Positions 52,725 through 62,569 of a stretch of 64,000 nucleotides of DNA are shown here, piece after piece. Each line of letters begins with the position of its first letter. Within the stretch, counting starts at the first letter, position 1. The notes under the pieces are model-generated. The model saw only the letters and a list, made by a program, of their open reading frames with translations. It was not told where the DNA came from and ran no database searches. The position numbers and the translations under genes were made by a program. The DNA comes from Lachnospiraceae bacterium (GTDB lineage: Bacteria > Bacillota > Clostridia > Lachnospirales > Lachnospiraceae): positions 1 through 64,000 of the forward strand of contig JAGPFR010000002.1 in the NCBI GenBank assembly GCA_018056425.1. Reading direction: 5' to 3'.

Positions 52725-54473
52725 ATGAACATAATTAAAAACGCTTCAATGAAAGTAAAACTATTCGCTCTGTCACTACCTCTTATTATTGCCGTAATCC
52801 TGTCCGTTTTAATGGCCAGTTACAAGATTGACACCACTGCCAAGGAAGTAACCGGGCTTTATTATGACAAGCTTTATACCATTAACACAAATCTGATCAA
52901 TGCCGACAGAGATTTCTATCAGGCGATGTCTGCTGCCGCAAAATATCATGAGGCCTCTGCCGGTTTCGTATATATCCCCGAAGAAATAGTTGCGGCCGCA
53001 CTTGACGATTTCGATAAAAATGTCGATCAGGTTGCCGAAAGAACACAGACTGCCATTGAAATAGCAAAATCCGTTGATGATCTCTACACCGGTACCACCA
53101 ACGAAGGAGGAAGCACCTTCAAGGAAGCTGCCGAAGGATTCGAGAAAGCCTTCAATGATTGGCAGAAGACTTACAGCCTCAGAACCGGTGAAGGTTCATG
53201 GGAAGATTTCATGAATTCCTTTGAACCTGCAAGAGAATATCTGGACACCATGCAGGAAGTAACCGAAACCTGGGCTGAGAATACCAACGCCGCTCTTACC
53301 GCTAAAAACAGGGCAGCCAATATTGCATTCATCGTTGTATATCTGATAGTCATTGTCTGCCTTGTCATATTCGTACTGCTCATCCTTCGTCAGATTACTA
53401 ATTCCATCGGCGAAGTTACCGTAGCACTCGACAATCTTGCATCCGGAAATCTCGGACACACCTTCCCCGATGCCAAGGATATGGGCAGGGATGAACTGGG
53501 TAAGATCCATCTCGCATCCAAGAACCTTTCGGACAAACTCAGTGATATCATAGGAAGCACCAAGGAAATGTCGATACAGCTCAGCGCTTCCGGAAGCGAA
53601 CTCTCCAATTCGGCAGATCAGGCTTCGCAGGCATCAAGTCAGGTATCCGAAGCAGTCGGCGAGATCTCACAGGGTGCGGTCACCCAGGCTGAGAGTGTTG
53701 AGACTGCGGCACGGAATACTTCAGATATCGGAGACAACATCGATAAGATCAATTCCGTTATCAAGTCCCTTTCCGACAAGACGGAAGATATGAAGAAAAG
53801 ATGTAACGAGACCATGGAGACCATGCGCGGACTCCTTGCTCAGAATGCGGAAGTTGTCAGCAGCATGAAGGAGATCCACTCACAGATCTCAGCTACAAAC
53901 GAAGCGGTTAAAAACATTGCGGAAGCTTCACAGATCATCACCGACATTTCATCACAGACCAATCTTCTGTCTCTTAACGCTTCGATAGAGGCTGCAAGAG
54001 CAGGTGAATCCGGAAGAGGATTCGCGGTTGTCGCTACCGAGATCGGTAACCTCGCAGACCAGTCCGGTAACGCTGCGGTCAAGATCTCACAGATAGTCAA
54101 GAACCTCGTTGAAGAATCCGAGAAATCGGTTGCTACCATAGAAGAGATGAGTGTCGGCTTCGAAAAACAGAACACTCAGATCAATTCCACCGGCGATGAC
54201 GTCAAGGCAATGGTTTCCGAGGTTAACGCTATCGCAAATGAGACCGAAGTCATCTCCGATCAGGTCAGCGATCTTAACTCCGCCAAGGAATCGCTTGTCA
54301 ACATCATCTCCGAGCTTTCCGCAGTATCGGAAGAAAACGCAGCATCCACTCAGGAGACCAATGCGTCCATGGAAGAGCTCAATGCTACATTCAGTATCAT
54401 CAGCGATTCCGCAGGTCAGCTCCGTCAGCTTGCTTCAGAGCTTCAGGATAAGATCAGTTTCTTTAACACTTAA
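52725..54473 (+). CDS. methyl-accepting chemotaxis protein 1
   Basis: 582 aa. TM1 about 12-33, an extracellular helical sensor about 35-190 (four-helix-bundle-like, [23 protein letters not shown]), TM2 about 192-215, HAMP about 215-270, then the cytoplasmic signalling coiled coil. The hairpin tip [33 protein letters not shown] contacts CheA/CheW, and paired Glu/Gln in [21 protein letters not shown] mark methylation sites. Start has GGAGAGGG 7 bases ahead. It and the next gene are the only large genes on the plus strand here. A TTGTCA-18-TATAAA pair lies upstream but would place the start of transcription on the ribosome site, so it is not annotated. Confidence 0.95.
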   Translation: MNIIKNASMKVKLFALSLPLIIAVILSVLMASYKIDTTAKEVTGLYYDKLYTINTNLINADRDFYQAMSAAAKYHEASAGFVYIPEEIVAAALDDFDKNVDQVAERTQTAIEIAKSVDDLYTGTTNEGGSTFKEAAEGFEKAFNDWQKTYSLRTGEGSWEDFMNSFEPAREYLDTMQEVTETWAENTNAALTAKNRAANIAFIVVYLIVIVCLVIFVLLILRQITNSIGEVTVALDNLASGNLGHTFPDAKDMGRDELGKIHLASKNLSDKLSDIIGSTKEMSIQLSASGSELSNSADQASQASSQVSEAVGEISQGAVTQAESVETAARNTSDIGDNIDKINSVIKSLSDKTEDMKKRCNETMETMRGLLAQNAEVVSSMKEIHSQISATNEAVKNIAEASQIITDISSQTNLLSLNASIEAARAGESGRGFAVVATEIGNLADQSGNAAVKISQIVKNLVEESEKSVATIEEMSVGFEKQNTQINSTGDDVKAMVSEVNAIANETEVISDQVSDLNSAKESLVNIISELSAVSEENAASTQETNASMEELNATFSIISDSAGQLRQLASELQDKISFFNT

Positions 54474-54508
54474 CTTATCTGAGGGGTTTGCATACACTCT
54501 TTCTTTTA

Positions 54509-54536
54509 CCGGCTGCCTTTTGGCAGCCGGTTTTTG
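54509..54536 (+). terminator. rho-independent terminator of chemoreceptor gene 1
   Basis: CCGGCTGCC (54509-54517) pairs with GGCAGCCGG (54522-54530), followed by TTTTT. Confidence 0.9.
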
Positions 54537-54665
54537 ATTGGTTACAAATTCTTCATCTTTGTTAAATTTTTATGATTTTATAGACAAGACCGCCTTCTGC
54601 AAAGATAATGAATTCAAGAACTGATGCGCAGGAAAACGGTACACAAATTTTGGAAAGGATGGAAA

Positions 54666-56411
54666 ATGAAAGCATTAAAAAATGTAAAGATGGGATGGAA
54701 ACTTTTTGCCCTCGCCCTTCCTCTTGTCATTGCAATTGTCGTTTCGGTGATCGTAACCGGACTTAAGATCAAAAATACCGAAGCTGAAGTCACTTCGGTT
54801 TACTACGACATGCTCTATCAGGTAAACAACAATCTCGTCAGTGCCGACAGAGATCTGTACAGAACCCTGAACGGAGCCACATATTATTACAACTACAACG
54901 GAACCGCCGGAATGTTCGAGGGTATGGTCAACACCAACTTAAGAGAATATAAGGACGGAAAAGAAGGCCTTGTAAATAATGTGGCCGCAGCAGCTGAGAT
55001 CGCATCCACAAATGAGACTCTCTACAGGGGCATCACTTGTGAAGAAGGAGAAACCTTCGAGGAAGCATATCAGGCATTCCTTGAATCCTTCGAAAGATGG
55101 GACAGCCAGTACGACATCGAGGCAGATACCGGTTCATGGTTCCACTATCAGACAACCTTCATCACCGCACGCAGGCATATGGCCAACATGATGGAGATCA
55201 CCGAAATCTGGGCCGAGCAGGAGCACGAAGCACTCAAGGCAAGAAATGCGGCAGCCATTGTTTCTTACTCAGCAGTATATGCGATCGTTATCGTATTACT
55301 GATACTGGTTGTCGTCCTCATCCTCAGACAGATCACTTCAAGCATTAAAGAAGTAACAAAATCCCTTGATGAACTTTCAAGCGGAAATCTCAGATATAGC
55401 TTCCCGGACGATAAGGAAATCGGAAAGGATGAGATTGGTCAGATCCACAGGGCTGCGAAGAATCTTTCGGTCAAACTTGATGAGATCATCGGACGTACCA
55501 AGGAAATGTCCGATCATATCAATATCGCGGGAACCGATCTTGCAGAGTCCGCAAACCAGGCAACGCAGGCTTCTGAGCAGGTTCTTCAGGCTGTGGATGA
55601 AGTATCACAGGGCGCGATAAACCAGGCTGAAAGCGTTGAGACCGCATCACATAATACCAAAGAGATCGAGACCGACATCGGACAGATCACTTCCATCATT
55701 CAGGCTCTTGCCGACAAAACGGATGTCATGAAGGATAAGTGTAACGAGACCATGGAGACCATGCGCGGACTCCTTGCACAGAACGAAGAAGTCGTAGGCA
55801 ACATGCAGGCCATTCACTCACAGATCTCCGCAACAAACGATGCGGTTAAGAACATTGCAAGTGCTTCGAAGATCATTACCGACATTTCTTCACAGACCAA
55901 TCTTCTCTCACTCAATGCTTCAATCGAAGCTGCAAGAGCGGGTGAAGCAGGAAGAGGATTCGCGGTTGTCGCAGAAGAGATCGGAAACCTTGCAGACCAG
56001 TCAGGAAACGCAGCGGTTCATATCTCCAAGATCGTCAAGGAACTTGTTGATGAATCCGCCAAGTCCGTTGCAACGATCGAAGAGATGAGTGTCGGCTTCG
56101 AAAAACAGAACGAACAGATCGGCATGACCGGCAAGGATGTTCAGGATATGGTTGATGAAGTAACGGAGATCGCAAACCAGACCGAAGAGATCACTTCACA
56201 GATCCGGAGTCTGCTTGATTCCAAGGAATCCCTCGTCGGCATCATTAATGAACTTTCGGCAGTATCCGAAGAAAACGCCGCATCAACCGAAGAAACCAAC
56301 GCAGCAATGCAGGAACTCAATGCAACGTTCAGCCTGATAAACGAATCGGCAGAGCAGCTCCAGCAGCTTGCAGAGGAACTCAAAGACAATATCAGCTACT
56401 TCAATGACTAA
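54666..56411 (+). CDS. methyl-accepting chemotaxis protein 2
   Basis: About 581 aa with the same architecture as the preceding gene: TM1 about 13-33, extracellular sensor about 35-190 with [21 protein letters not shown]2 about 195-217, HAMP, signalling tip [33 protein letters not shown]. The cytoplasmic half is nearly identical to receptor 1 while the sensor half has diverged, indicating tandem duplication and ligand divergence. A reading 14 codons longer is open; the ATG at 54666 has AAGGATGG before it and matches the N-terminus of receptor 1, so it is preferred. Confidence 0.95.
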   Translation: MKALKNVKMGWKLFALALPLVIAIVVSVIVTGLKIKNTEAEVTSVYYDMLYQVNNNLVSADRDLYRTLNGATYYYNYNGTAGMFEGMVNTNLREYKDGKEGLVNNVAAAAEIASTNETLYRGITCEEGETFEEAYQAFLESFERWDSQYDIEADTGSWFHYQTTFITARRHMANMMEITEIWAEQEHEALKARNAAAIVSYSAVYAIVIVLLILVVVLILRQITSSIKEVTKSLDELSSGNLRYSFPDDKEIGKDEIGQIHRAAKNLSVKLDEIIGRTKEMSDHINIAGTDLAESANQATQASEQVLQAVDEVSQGAINQAESVETASHNTKEIETDIGQITSIIQALADKTDVMKDKCNETMETMRGLLAQNEEVVGNMQAIHSQISATNDAVKNIASASKIITDISSQTNLLSLNASIEAARAGEAGRGFAVVAEEIGNLADQSGNAAVHISKIVKELVDESAKSVATIEEMSVGFEKQNEQIGMTGKDVQDMVDEVTEIANQTEEITSQIRSLLDSKESLVGIINELSAVSEENAASTEETNAAMQELNATFSLINESAEQLQQLAEELKDNISYFND

Positions 56412-56417
56412 TGATTT

Positions 56418-56445
56418 GGGCCACGGGGACGTTTCCCCGTGGCCC
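56418..56445. terminator. hairpin between convergent genes
   Basis: GGGCCACGGGGA (56418-56429) pairs perfectly with TCCCCGTGGCCC (56434-56445), four-base loop. It lies 6 bases after the chemoreceptor stop and 32 bases after the permease stop on the other strand. Short A/T flanks but no long U-tract; probably a bidirectional terminator. Confidence 0.6.
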
Positions 56446-56477
56446 AATCTGCACATCATGAACTGCTGTCACTTGGT

Positions 56478-57506
56478 TTATTTCTTGCTCTTGTTTCTTT
56501 TATTCAGAACAACGCTCTGAAGGAGGATAAAGAAACAAAGCATTCCGCCTGTGGTGATACTCTGCCACCAGGGATCGTTAAGTCCGCTGGATACAACGAT
56601 CTTCTTGATGGTGGTAAGAGTCAGGGTTCCGAAAAATGTTCCGAGTACATTACCCACACCGCCTGTAAGAAGCGTTCCGCCTATGATGGATGATGCGATC
56701 GCATTCATTTCCATTCCTGCTGCATTCGTAGCATTTCCCGCACCGGTATGCATCATAAATACATAACCTGAAATTCCGCTGAGGAGTCCGCTTATCACAT
56801 AACTTGCAAAGCGGGTTCTTTTTACGTTGATACCGAGCATGAGTGCGCTCGTCTGGTTTCCGCCGATAGCATAGAAGTTACGGCCGAGGCGTACATACTT
56901 AAGAAGGATAAATATAACTACCACGCATACAAGAGCGACCACTACGCCCAGTTCCATACGGGCGGGAACGAAATTGCCGTTCTTGGCGGTATATCCGAGT
57001 GCATCTATCTCTATCTTAATATCGCGAAGTCTTGCAAATCCTTCATGTTCAACCTTCTGGGGATTAACAGAGAGGATCGTGGTCATACCTCTTGCAAAGA
57101 ACATTCCCGCAAGTGTTACTATGAAGGGCTGGATCTCAAGATAACTTATCAGAAATCCGTGTACAAGTCCGAAAGCAAGTCCGATGCCAAGTGCAAGGAG
57201 TATCGAACCGGCGATGCTTCCTCCGCCGTTCAGATACAGTACACAGCTCATTACTACGAGTGATGTCACCGCACCGACACTAATGTCAATTCCTGCGCCG
57301 ATCATTACGATGGTAAGTCCGCATGAAACGATTATGAGCGATGCATTATCGTTGAGCATATCAAAGATCTGCTGTGCATGCAGGAAACCTCCCTGCAGGA
57401 GTGCCATTGCCAGAAGATACATTGCCACGAAAATGACAATGGTGATACTCATCAGAAGTTGTGCGTCCGTAAGCGGCTCACGTTTAAAACCTGTTTTGCT
57501 TTTCAT
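56478..57506 (-). CDS. sugar ABC transporter permease (RbsC/YjfF type)
   Basis: 342 aa, about ten hydrophobic segments, with GLTIVMIGAGIDISVGAVTSL and NVKRTRFASYVISGLLSGISG typical of RbsC-like permeases, and AIASSIIGGTLLTGGVGNV near the C-terminus. Last gene of a four-gene importer. One base separates it from the other permease, so the pair probably forms a heterodimer as in YtfT/YjfF. N-terminal 22 residues are hydrophilic. Confidence 0.93.
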   Translation of the reverse strand: MKSKTGFKREPLTDAQLLMSITIVIFVAMYLLAMALLQGGFLHAQQIFDMLNDNASLIIVSCGLTIVMIGAGIDISVGAVTSLVVMSCVLYLNGGGSIAGSILLALGIGLAFGLVHGFLISYLEIQPFIVTLAGMFFARGMTTILSVNPQKVEHEGFARLRDIKIEIDALGYTAKNGNFVPARMELGVVVALVCVVVIFILLKYVRLGRNFYAIGGNQTSALMLGINVKRTRFASYVISGLLSGISGYVFMMHTGAGNATNAAGMEMNAIASSIIGGTLLTGGVGNVLGTFFGTLTLTTIKKIVVSSGLNDPWWQSITTGGMLCFFILLQSVVLNKRNKSKK

Positions 57507-57507
57507 G

Positions 57508-58587
57508 TTACTGAGCTCCTTTCAAAGACGTCTTCGGCTTGCTTACAAGAATCTTCGAAACAAACCTGCCGAATTTCTCTTTAACGACCGGAGATCCTAT
57601 AACAACAAGAAGGATTATTACTATCGCCTTATACGCCTTAACATCCGTGGATGAAACCTTCATGGCATAGAGTGTTATGGTGAGCATCTGGATTACGTAA
57701 GCACCTATAATACTTCCGCCGATCTTAAACTTACCGCCACCGAGATTGTTTCCTCCGATTGCAACTGCAAGGATCGTATCCATCTCGATATCAAGAAGAA
57801 GTGTTTCATGGTTGATAAGTCCGAGACGGCTTACACCGATGCTTCCGGATACCGCTACGCAGACACCGAGGATGATGAACGAAAGCAGCTTGATGAATGT
57901 TGAATTGATACCGTTTAATCTTGCAGCACTTCCGTTGATACCTACGGACTGAGTAAGAAGTTCAAGTGATGTGAACTTGAATAACAGTTTAAAAACAATC
58001 GCCATTGCGATAACGATAAGAACCGGCGTCGGAACGGGAATACCCGGGATGAAACTTCCGATAGCGGAAATAATGGGACTGCTGAGAGTGGGCGTTGCAC
58101 CGCCGTTGATCCAGTATGCGATCGATCTTCCGCATGTATAAAGTATCAACGTCGCTATCATAGGCTGAATCTTAAAAACGGCAACGAGTGTTCCGTTAAA
58201 CGTTCCGAAGATCATGGCGACCAGACATGCACAGATGAAAGCCAGAAGAACTTTGCCGCCGTTTATGTCGGGAGAAGTCTTAAGTACCTTTACAAATACG
58301 CTTCCTGCGATCGCTGCAGCAGCACCTACGCTTATGTCCTGTCCGCCGCAGGCTGCGGTTACGAGTGTCATTCCCATTGCGAGTATCGCAAGCTCGCTCG
58401 CGCCGTTTATGATACTGATAAGGTTTCCGGCCAGAACTATATTGCCGTCATTGTTATGAGAGATTCCGACACTGAAAAAGGAGGGATCTCTTATGAGATT
58501 GAAGATTACCAGCAGGGCTATTGCGATAAGGGGTATGGTAAGCTGCCCGAGGCCTTTGCCGAATATCTTTTTATTTACTTTTGACAT
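57508..58587 (-). CDS. sugar ABC transporter permease (RbsC/YtfT type)
   Basis: 359 aa, about ten helices. Motifs AILAMGMTLVTAACGGQDISVGAA and GINSTFIKLLSFIILGVCVAVSGSIG correspond to the conserved GIDLSVG and cytoplasmic coupling regions of RbsC-type permeases, followed by AVAIGGNNLGGGKFKIGG. It begins directly at the ATPase stop codon. Paired permeases are characteristic of the galactofuranose (YtfQRT-YjfF) subgroup. Confidence 0.93.
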   Translation of the reverse strand: MSKVNKKIFGKGLGQLTIPLIAIALLVIFNLIRDPSFFSVGISHNNDGNIVLAGNLISIINGASELAILAMGMTLVTAACGGQDISVGAAAAIAGSVFVKVLKTSPDINGGKVLLAFICACLVAMIFGTFNGTLVAVFKIQPMIATLILYTCGRSIAYWINGGATPTLSSPIISAIGSFIPGIPVPTPVLIVIAMAIVFKLLFKFTSLELLTQSVGINGSAARLNGINSTFIKLLSFIILGVCVAVSGSIGVSRLGLINHETLLLDIEMDTILAVAIGGNNLGGGKFKIGGSIIGAYVIQMLTITLYAMKVSSTDVKAYKAIVIILLVVIGSPVVKEKFGRFVSKILVSKPKTSLKGAQ

Positions 58588-60087
58588 TTAAGCCTCACCT
58601 CCCGCAATTGTCTTCATGACCTGAGTCTGGTTAAGATCCGCGCCCTTAAGCTCGCCTACGATATGTCTGTCACGCATTACGATAAGTCTGCTGCATGTTC
58701 TGAGCATTTCTTCCACTTCGGATGAAATGAATGTTACGCTCACGCCGTCTTCGGCAAGTTTCAAAACCAGCTTCTGGATCTCAAGCTTGGTACCTACATC
58801 GATTCCTCTTGTGGGTTCATCAAGGATCAGGTAATCGGGATGAGTAAGAAGCCATCTTGCAAGGATAACCTTTTGCTGGTTACCGCCGCTTAAGGATCCG
58901 ACAGGAGTTTCACGGCTCGCGGTCTTTATGTTCAGAACCTTGATGTATTCATCGGCAAAAGCTTCCGATTCGCTTCTGCTGATGGGTTTGAACATACCGT
59001 TCATGACCTGAAGCGCAAGAATGATATTCTCTCTTACGCTGAGCTCGGCAATGATACCGTCGCGTTTTCTGTCTTCTGCCAGATATCCGATACCGTTCTT
59101 CATAGCCTCGATCGGTTTGGTTATCTTAACGGGCTTACCCTTGATCTTAACCTCACCGCCGTTTACTTTATCCGCACCGAAGATCGCTCTTACGCTCTCA
59201 CTTCGTCCGGAACCGAGGAGTCCGGTAAAACCGTTAACCTCACCTTTTCTTATCGAGAAGTCAAACGGCATCGCGTCGCTGCTTGAAAGGCCCCTTGCTT
59301 CGTAGAAGACCTCCTTTTCCTTAACTTCTTTCACATCGGACTCGCCAAGATCATTAAGCTCGTCGAGTTCTTTACCGATCATCTTGGAAACAAGCTCTAC
59401 CTGTGGAAGTTCCTCGGTAAGATATTCACCGACAAGTTCTCCGTTTCTGAGTACCGTTATACGGTCACTTACTTCGTATACCTGCTCAAGGAAATGAGTT
59501 ACAAATATTATTCCTACACCCTGTGACTTCAGATCCCTCATCAGTTTGAAAAGCATGTTGACTTCCTTGTCATCAAGTGAGGATGTGGGCTCATCGAGTA
59601 TAAGAACCTTACACTTCATGTCAACGGCACGGGCTATGGCGACCATCTGCTGAACCGCGAGAGAACAGTCACCAAGCTGCTGCGTGCTTCTTGCGGGAAT
59701 ATTCAATCTTCCGAGGATCTCATCCGCTCTTTTTTTATACTCTTTATGTTTAATCCATGCCCTGTCTTCTCTTCCGATGAACATATTCTCGGCAACCGTC
59801 AGATTGGGGCATAAGGTTATTTCCTGATATACTGTGCTGATTCCGTTATTCTGTGCATCCTGAGGAGAATGGATGGAAATGCTCTGTCCATCGACAGTGA
59901 TCTCTCCGCCGTCCATTCTGTAAACACCTGTAAGAACTTTAATAAGAGTCGATTTTCCCGCTCCGTTTTCTCCCATCAGAGCATGGATCTCGCCTTTTCT
60001 GAGTGTAAAATCCACCCCGTTAAGTGCCAGCACTCCGGGGAATGTTTTATTGATATGACGCATTTGCAGTAATACTTCGTCCTGCAT
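58588..60087 (-). CDS. sugar ABC transporter ATP-binding protein (RbsA/YtfR type, two ATPase domains)
   Basis: 499 aa with two ATPase modules. First: Walker A GENGAGKSTL near 40, DEPTSSLDD Walker B. Second: GLLGSGRSESVRAIFG, signature SLSGGNQQKVILARWL, DEPTRGIDVG. The first module's signature is degenerate (QLGDCSLAVQQMVAIARA), as is usual for RbsA/MglA-type proteins. Energises the two adjacent permeases. Confidence 0.95.
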   Translation of the reverse strand: MQDEVLLQMRHINKTFPGVLALNGVDFTLRKGEIHALMGENGAGKSTLIKVLTGVYRMDGGEITVDGQSISIHSPQDAQNNGISTVYQEITLCPNLTVAENMFIGREDRAWIKHKEYKKRADEILGRLNIPARSTQQLGDCSLAVQQMVAIARAVDMKCKVLILDEPTSSLDDKEVNMLFKLMRDLKSQGVGIIFVTHFLEQVYEVSDRITVLRNGELVGEYLTEELPQVELVSKMIGKELDELNDLGESDVKEVKEKEVFYEARGLSSSDAMPFDFSIRKGEVNGFTGLLGSGRSESVRAIFGADKVNGGEVKIKGKPVKITKPIEAMKNGIGYLAEDRKRDGIIAELSVRENIILALQVMNGMFKPISRSESEAFADEYIKVLNIKTASRETPVGSLSGGNQQKVILARWLLTHPDYLILDEPTRGIDVGTKLEIQKLVLKLAEDGVSVTFISSEVEEMLRTCSRLIVMRDRHIVGELKGADLNQTQVMKTIAGGEA

Positions 60088-60100
60088 ATCTGTTCCTCCT

Positions 60101-60144
60101 AAAAAACGGCGCAGCCATTACTGTTTATACAGCACAGCTGCGCC
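60101..60144 (-). terminator. partial terminator between binding-protein and ATPase genes
   Basis: GGCGCAGC pairs with GCTGCGCC (60108-60115/60137-60144), with CTGT/ACAG inside, followed on the minus strand by six T after one G. Placed so that binding-protein mRNA would exceed that for the rest of the operon. Confidence 0.7.
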
Positions 60145-60162
60145 ATTTATCAGATCATGAGA

Positions 60163-61143
60163 TTATTCGCCCAAACCGTAGGTGTCGATATCTGCCTGGG
60201 TAATAGTGGTTGCATCAAATCCCTTTTCTTCATTGATGATAACCTTGGTGGTAACAGTGGTCTTTCCCTGAATGATGTCGCTGATGATCTGTGCCTGGAA
60301 AGGTGAGCACTGTCCGTCATAGTTCCAGTTTCCTGCAAGGAGCTCTCTGAGTGCCCATCTGTTGCAGTCGAATCCCATAACGATAACTTTGCCGTTTACG
60401 CCGTGGGTAATTCCTGCTTCGTCAAGTGCTGCTACAGCGCCCTTAGCCATTCCGTCGTTCTCTGCATAGATTACGTTGAAGTCTGCGCCGCTGTTGATAA
60501 CGGATTCAACGATCTTCTTAGCTTCTGCTTCGTCCCAGGTAGCGGTCTGCTGAACTACGCAGTTCATAGCGCCTGATGCGAACTGAGCGTCAAGAGCACC
60601 GGTACGTCCGATCTGAGCGTCGGAACCCATAGCACCCTGGATATGGATTACGTTGTAGGTGTCAAGCTTCTGATCAAGGAGCCACTGAACTGCGGTATCG
60701 CCTTCAGCTGCCATGTCGGAAACAACTGCTGCCTCATAAAGGCTCTCATCTACATCGATCATACGGTCGAAAAGGAAAACTTTGATTCCGGCTTCCTTAG
60801 CCTTCTTAAGAACTTCGTCCCAGCCTGTGGTCTCGGCTGCGGAAATAAGAAGATAGTCAACGCCTTCGGTAATGAATCCCTGAGCTGCCTGAAGCTGCTC
60901 ATCATTCTTGATGCTGTAGAAGGTCTTGAGCTCATAGCCGTTAGCCTCTGAGAAAACTGCCTCCATGTCCTTAACGTTAGCTTCACGATAGCCGGACTCT
61001 GAAGGGGGATTGTTGATTACGCCGACTTTGATAAGTCCGTCGCCGCTTCCGGAATTTCCGGATCCTCCTGAGCTTCCGCAAGCAGTAAGTACGAGCGATA
61101 ACGCAAGTACTCCTGACATTAACAATGCCTTAAACCTTTTCAT
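60163..61143 (-). CDS. sugar-binding lipoprotein (periplasmic-binding protein family, YtfQ-like)
   Basis: 326 aa. Lipoprotein signal with LVLTACGSS (lipidated Cys22), Gly/Ser linker, then the ribose-binding-protein fold: NPPSESGYREANVKDM, LLISAAETTGWDEVLKKAKEAGIKVFLFDRMIDV, VIHIQGAMGSDAQIGRTG. ETTGWDEVLKKAKEAGIKVFL closely parallels the YtfQ galactofuranose-binding pattern, so a furanose-type sugar is plausible, though not demonstrable here. First gene of the importer operon, with GGAGG before its start. Only a weak TTTACT-17-TATGGT promoter was seen upstream. Confidence 0.92.
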   Translation of the reverse strand: MKRFKALLMSGVLALSLVLTACGSSGGSGNSGSGDGLIKVGVINNPPSESGYREANVKDMEAVFSEANGYELKTFYSIKNDEQLQAAQGFITEGVDYLLISAAETTGWDEVLKKAKEAGIKVFLFDRMIDVDESLYEAAVVSDMAAEGDTAVQWLLDQKLDTYNVIHIQGAMGSDAQIGRTGALDAQFASGAMNCVVQQTATWDEAEAKKIVESVINSGADFNVIYAENDGMAKGAVAALDEAGITHGVNGKVIVMGFDCNRWALRELLAGNWNYDGQCSPFQAQIISDIIQGKTTVTTKVIINEEKGFDATTITQADIDTYGLGE

Positions 61144-61243
61144 AATGCATTTCCTCCATTTCTCCCCGCACCATCGCGGGTTGTATTAACCATAATCCAC
61201 ACAGCGCAAGGAGTAAATTGAGGTTTATTTTGTCTTGGTACAA

Positions 61244-61270
61244 AATAATCCTGCTTTTGGCAGGATTATT
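61244..61270 (-). terminator. terminator after the response regulator gene
   Basis: AATAATCCTGC (61244-61254) pairs perfectly with GCAGGATTATT (61260-61270), five-base loop, followed by TTTTGT on the minus strand. Separates the kinase/regulator genes from the importer operon. Confidence 0.75.
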
Positions 61271-61312
61271 GGAAAACGGGTGATTTTGATTTTACGAAGG
61301 TTGATTTTTATT

Positions 61313-62569
61313 TTATTCGGATTGATTTTGATACTGGGCTCTGTATTCGGAAGGGGTGATTCCCACATTCTTTTTGAAAATATAACTGAAATAGTGAGAG
61401 TCGTTATATCCCGACTCCCTTGCTATCTGGGAACTCTTGATACCGGTAGTTCTGAGCATTTCCTTAGCCTTATTGAGTCTGAGGTAGATCAGATACTCGG
61501 TAAATGTCTGTCCGGTCTGCTGAGAGAATACGGTTGAGAATCTGCTGTTACTCATGCCCACGGCTTTCGCAACATCCTGAAGCATGAGATTCGGATCCGT
61601 AAAATGTCCCGACATATAAACCTTGGCTTCACCGATAACTCCGGGGGTACTTGCATCGTCCGAGATCTCACCCATCTCTCTTGTTCCGAGTATCATGGAT
61701 TTTTCATCGGCTCTTTCAACAAGAATATGTCTTATGTGACGCGCGGCCTTAAAGCTTCTGAGTATCTCTTCGGGAGCACCGACAATCTCTCCGATTCCGA
61801 CACGTATCTCTTCGCATCCGCATCTTTCAAGTTCCCTTACAAGAGAAGCTGCAAAAGCGTACGCACGCTCTTCCGCATCTTCCGGGGTATCTCCGAGAAC
61901 GAGAAGTGCGGAACCTGTTCTTGTCGATGATGCATGCATTATGCCTCCGCTGCTCTCGGCAAGTTCGTACGCAATATCCTGTCCTTTACCTGCAGGTTTA
62001 AATGCAGCATCAACAACCGCATAGCAGGGAGCGATAACATTGCATCCCATGGACTGAAGATGATTTAACACGCCCTTCGAATCCTCTGCTGCGGCGTCTT
62101 CCGAATAAAGAGAAGCGATAAGCTTTTCCTTAACAAGCTGCTCATCATTTCCGATGCGTGCTCTTAAGCTTGCGGCATGCTCGAGAGTTTTTCTTTCATC
62201 CAGGATCTGCCTGCTTACTTTATCGAGTGCTTCCCTTAAATTCTCCGAATTGATCGGTTTTACGAGATATTCGCGGACGCCGAGCTGAATACACTGACGT
62301 GCATATTCAAACTCATCATATCCGCTGAGAACTATTATCGCGATCCAGGGCATCTGTGCTCTTAAGATCCTGCAAAGTTCGATACCGTCCATGAACGGCA
62401 TTCTGATATCGGTTATGACAATATCGGGATTGGTATCACGGATCATGGGAAGTGCCATCTCTCCGTCGGGAGCTTCTCCCACAAGAGTGTAGCCGCTTTC
62501 TTCCCAGGGGAATGATTCTCTTATACCTTCTCTGACAACGACTTCATCATCAGCCAGAAACACTTTCAT
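61313..62569 (-). CDS. YesN/AraC-type response regulator
   Basis: 418 aa. Receiver domain 1-120 with phosphoacceptor Asp in DIVITDIRMPFMDGIEL and Lys in YLVKPINSENL, a middle region about 130-305 of the size of a GGDEF-like or YesN linker domain (EELVRELERCGCEEIRVGIGE; no GGDEF active site), and an AraC HTH about 315-415 (DVAKAVGMSNSRFSTVFSQ, IARESGYNDSHYFSYIFKKNVG). It likely activates the importer operon directly downstream. Overlaps the kinase gene by 20 bases. Confidence 0.93.
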   Translation of the reverse strand: MKVFLADDEVVVREGIRESFPWEESGYTLVGEAPDGEMALPMIRDTNPDIVITDIRMPFMDGIELCRILRAQMPWIAIIVLSGYDEFEYARQCIQLGVREYLVKPINSENLREALDKVSRQILDERKTLEHAASLRARIGNDEQLVKEKLIASLYSEDAAAEDSKGVLNHLQSMGCNVIAPCYAVVDAAFKPAGKGQDIAYELAESSGGIMHASSTRTGSALLVLGDTPEDAEERAYAFAASLVRELERCGCEEIRVGIGEIVGAPEEILRSFKAARHIRHILVERADEKSMILGTREMGEISDDASTPGVIGEAKVYMSGHFTDPNLMLQDVAKAVGMSNSRFSTVFSQQTGQTFTEYLIYLRLNKAKEMLRTTGIKSSQIARESGYNDSHYFSYIFKKNVGITPSEYRAQYQNQSE

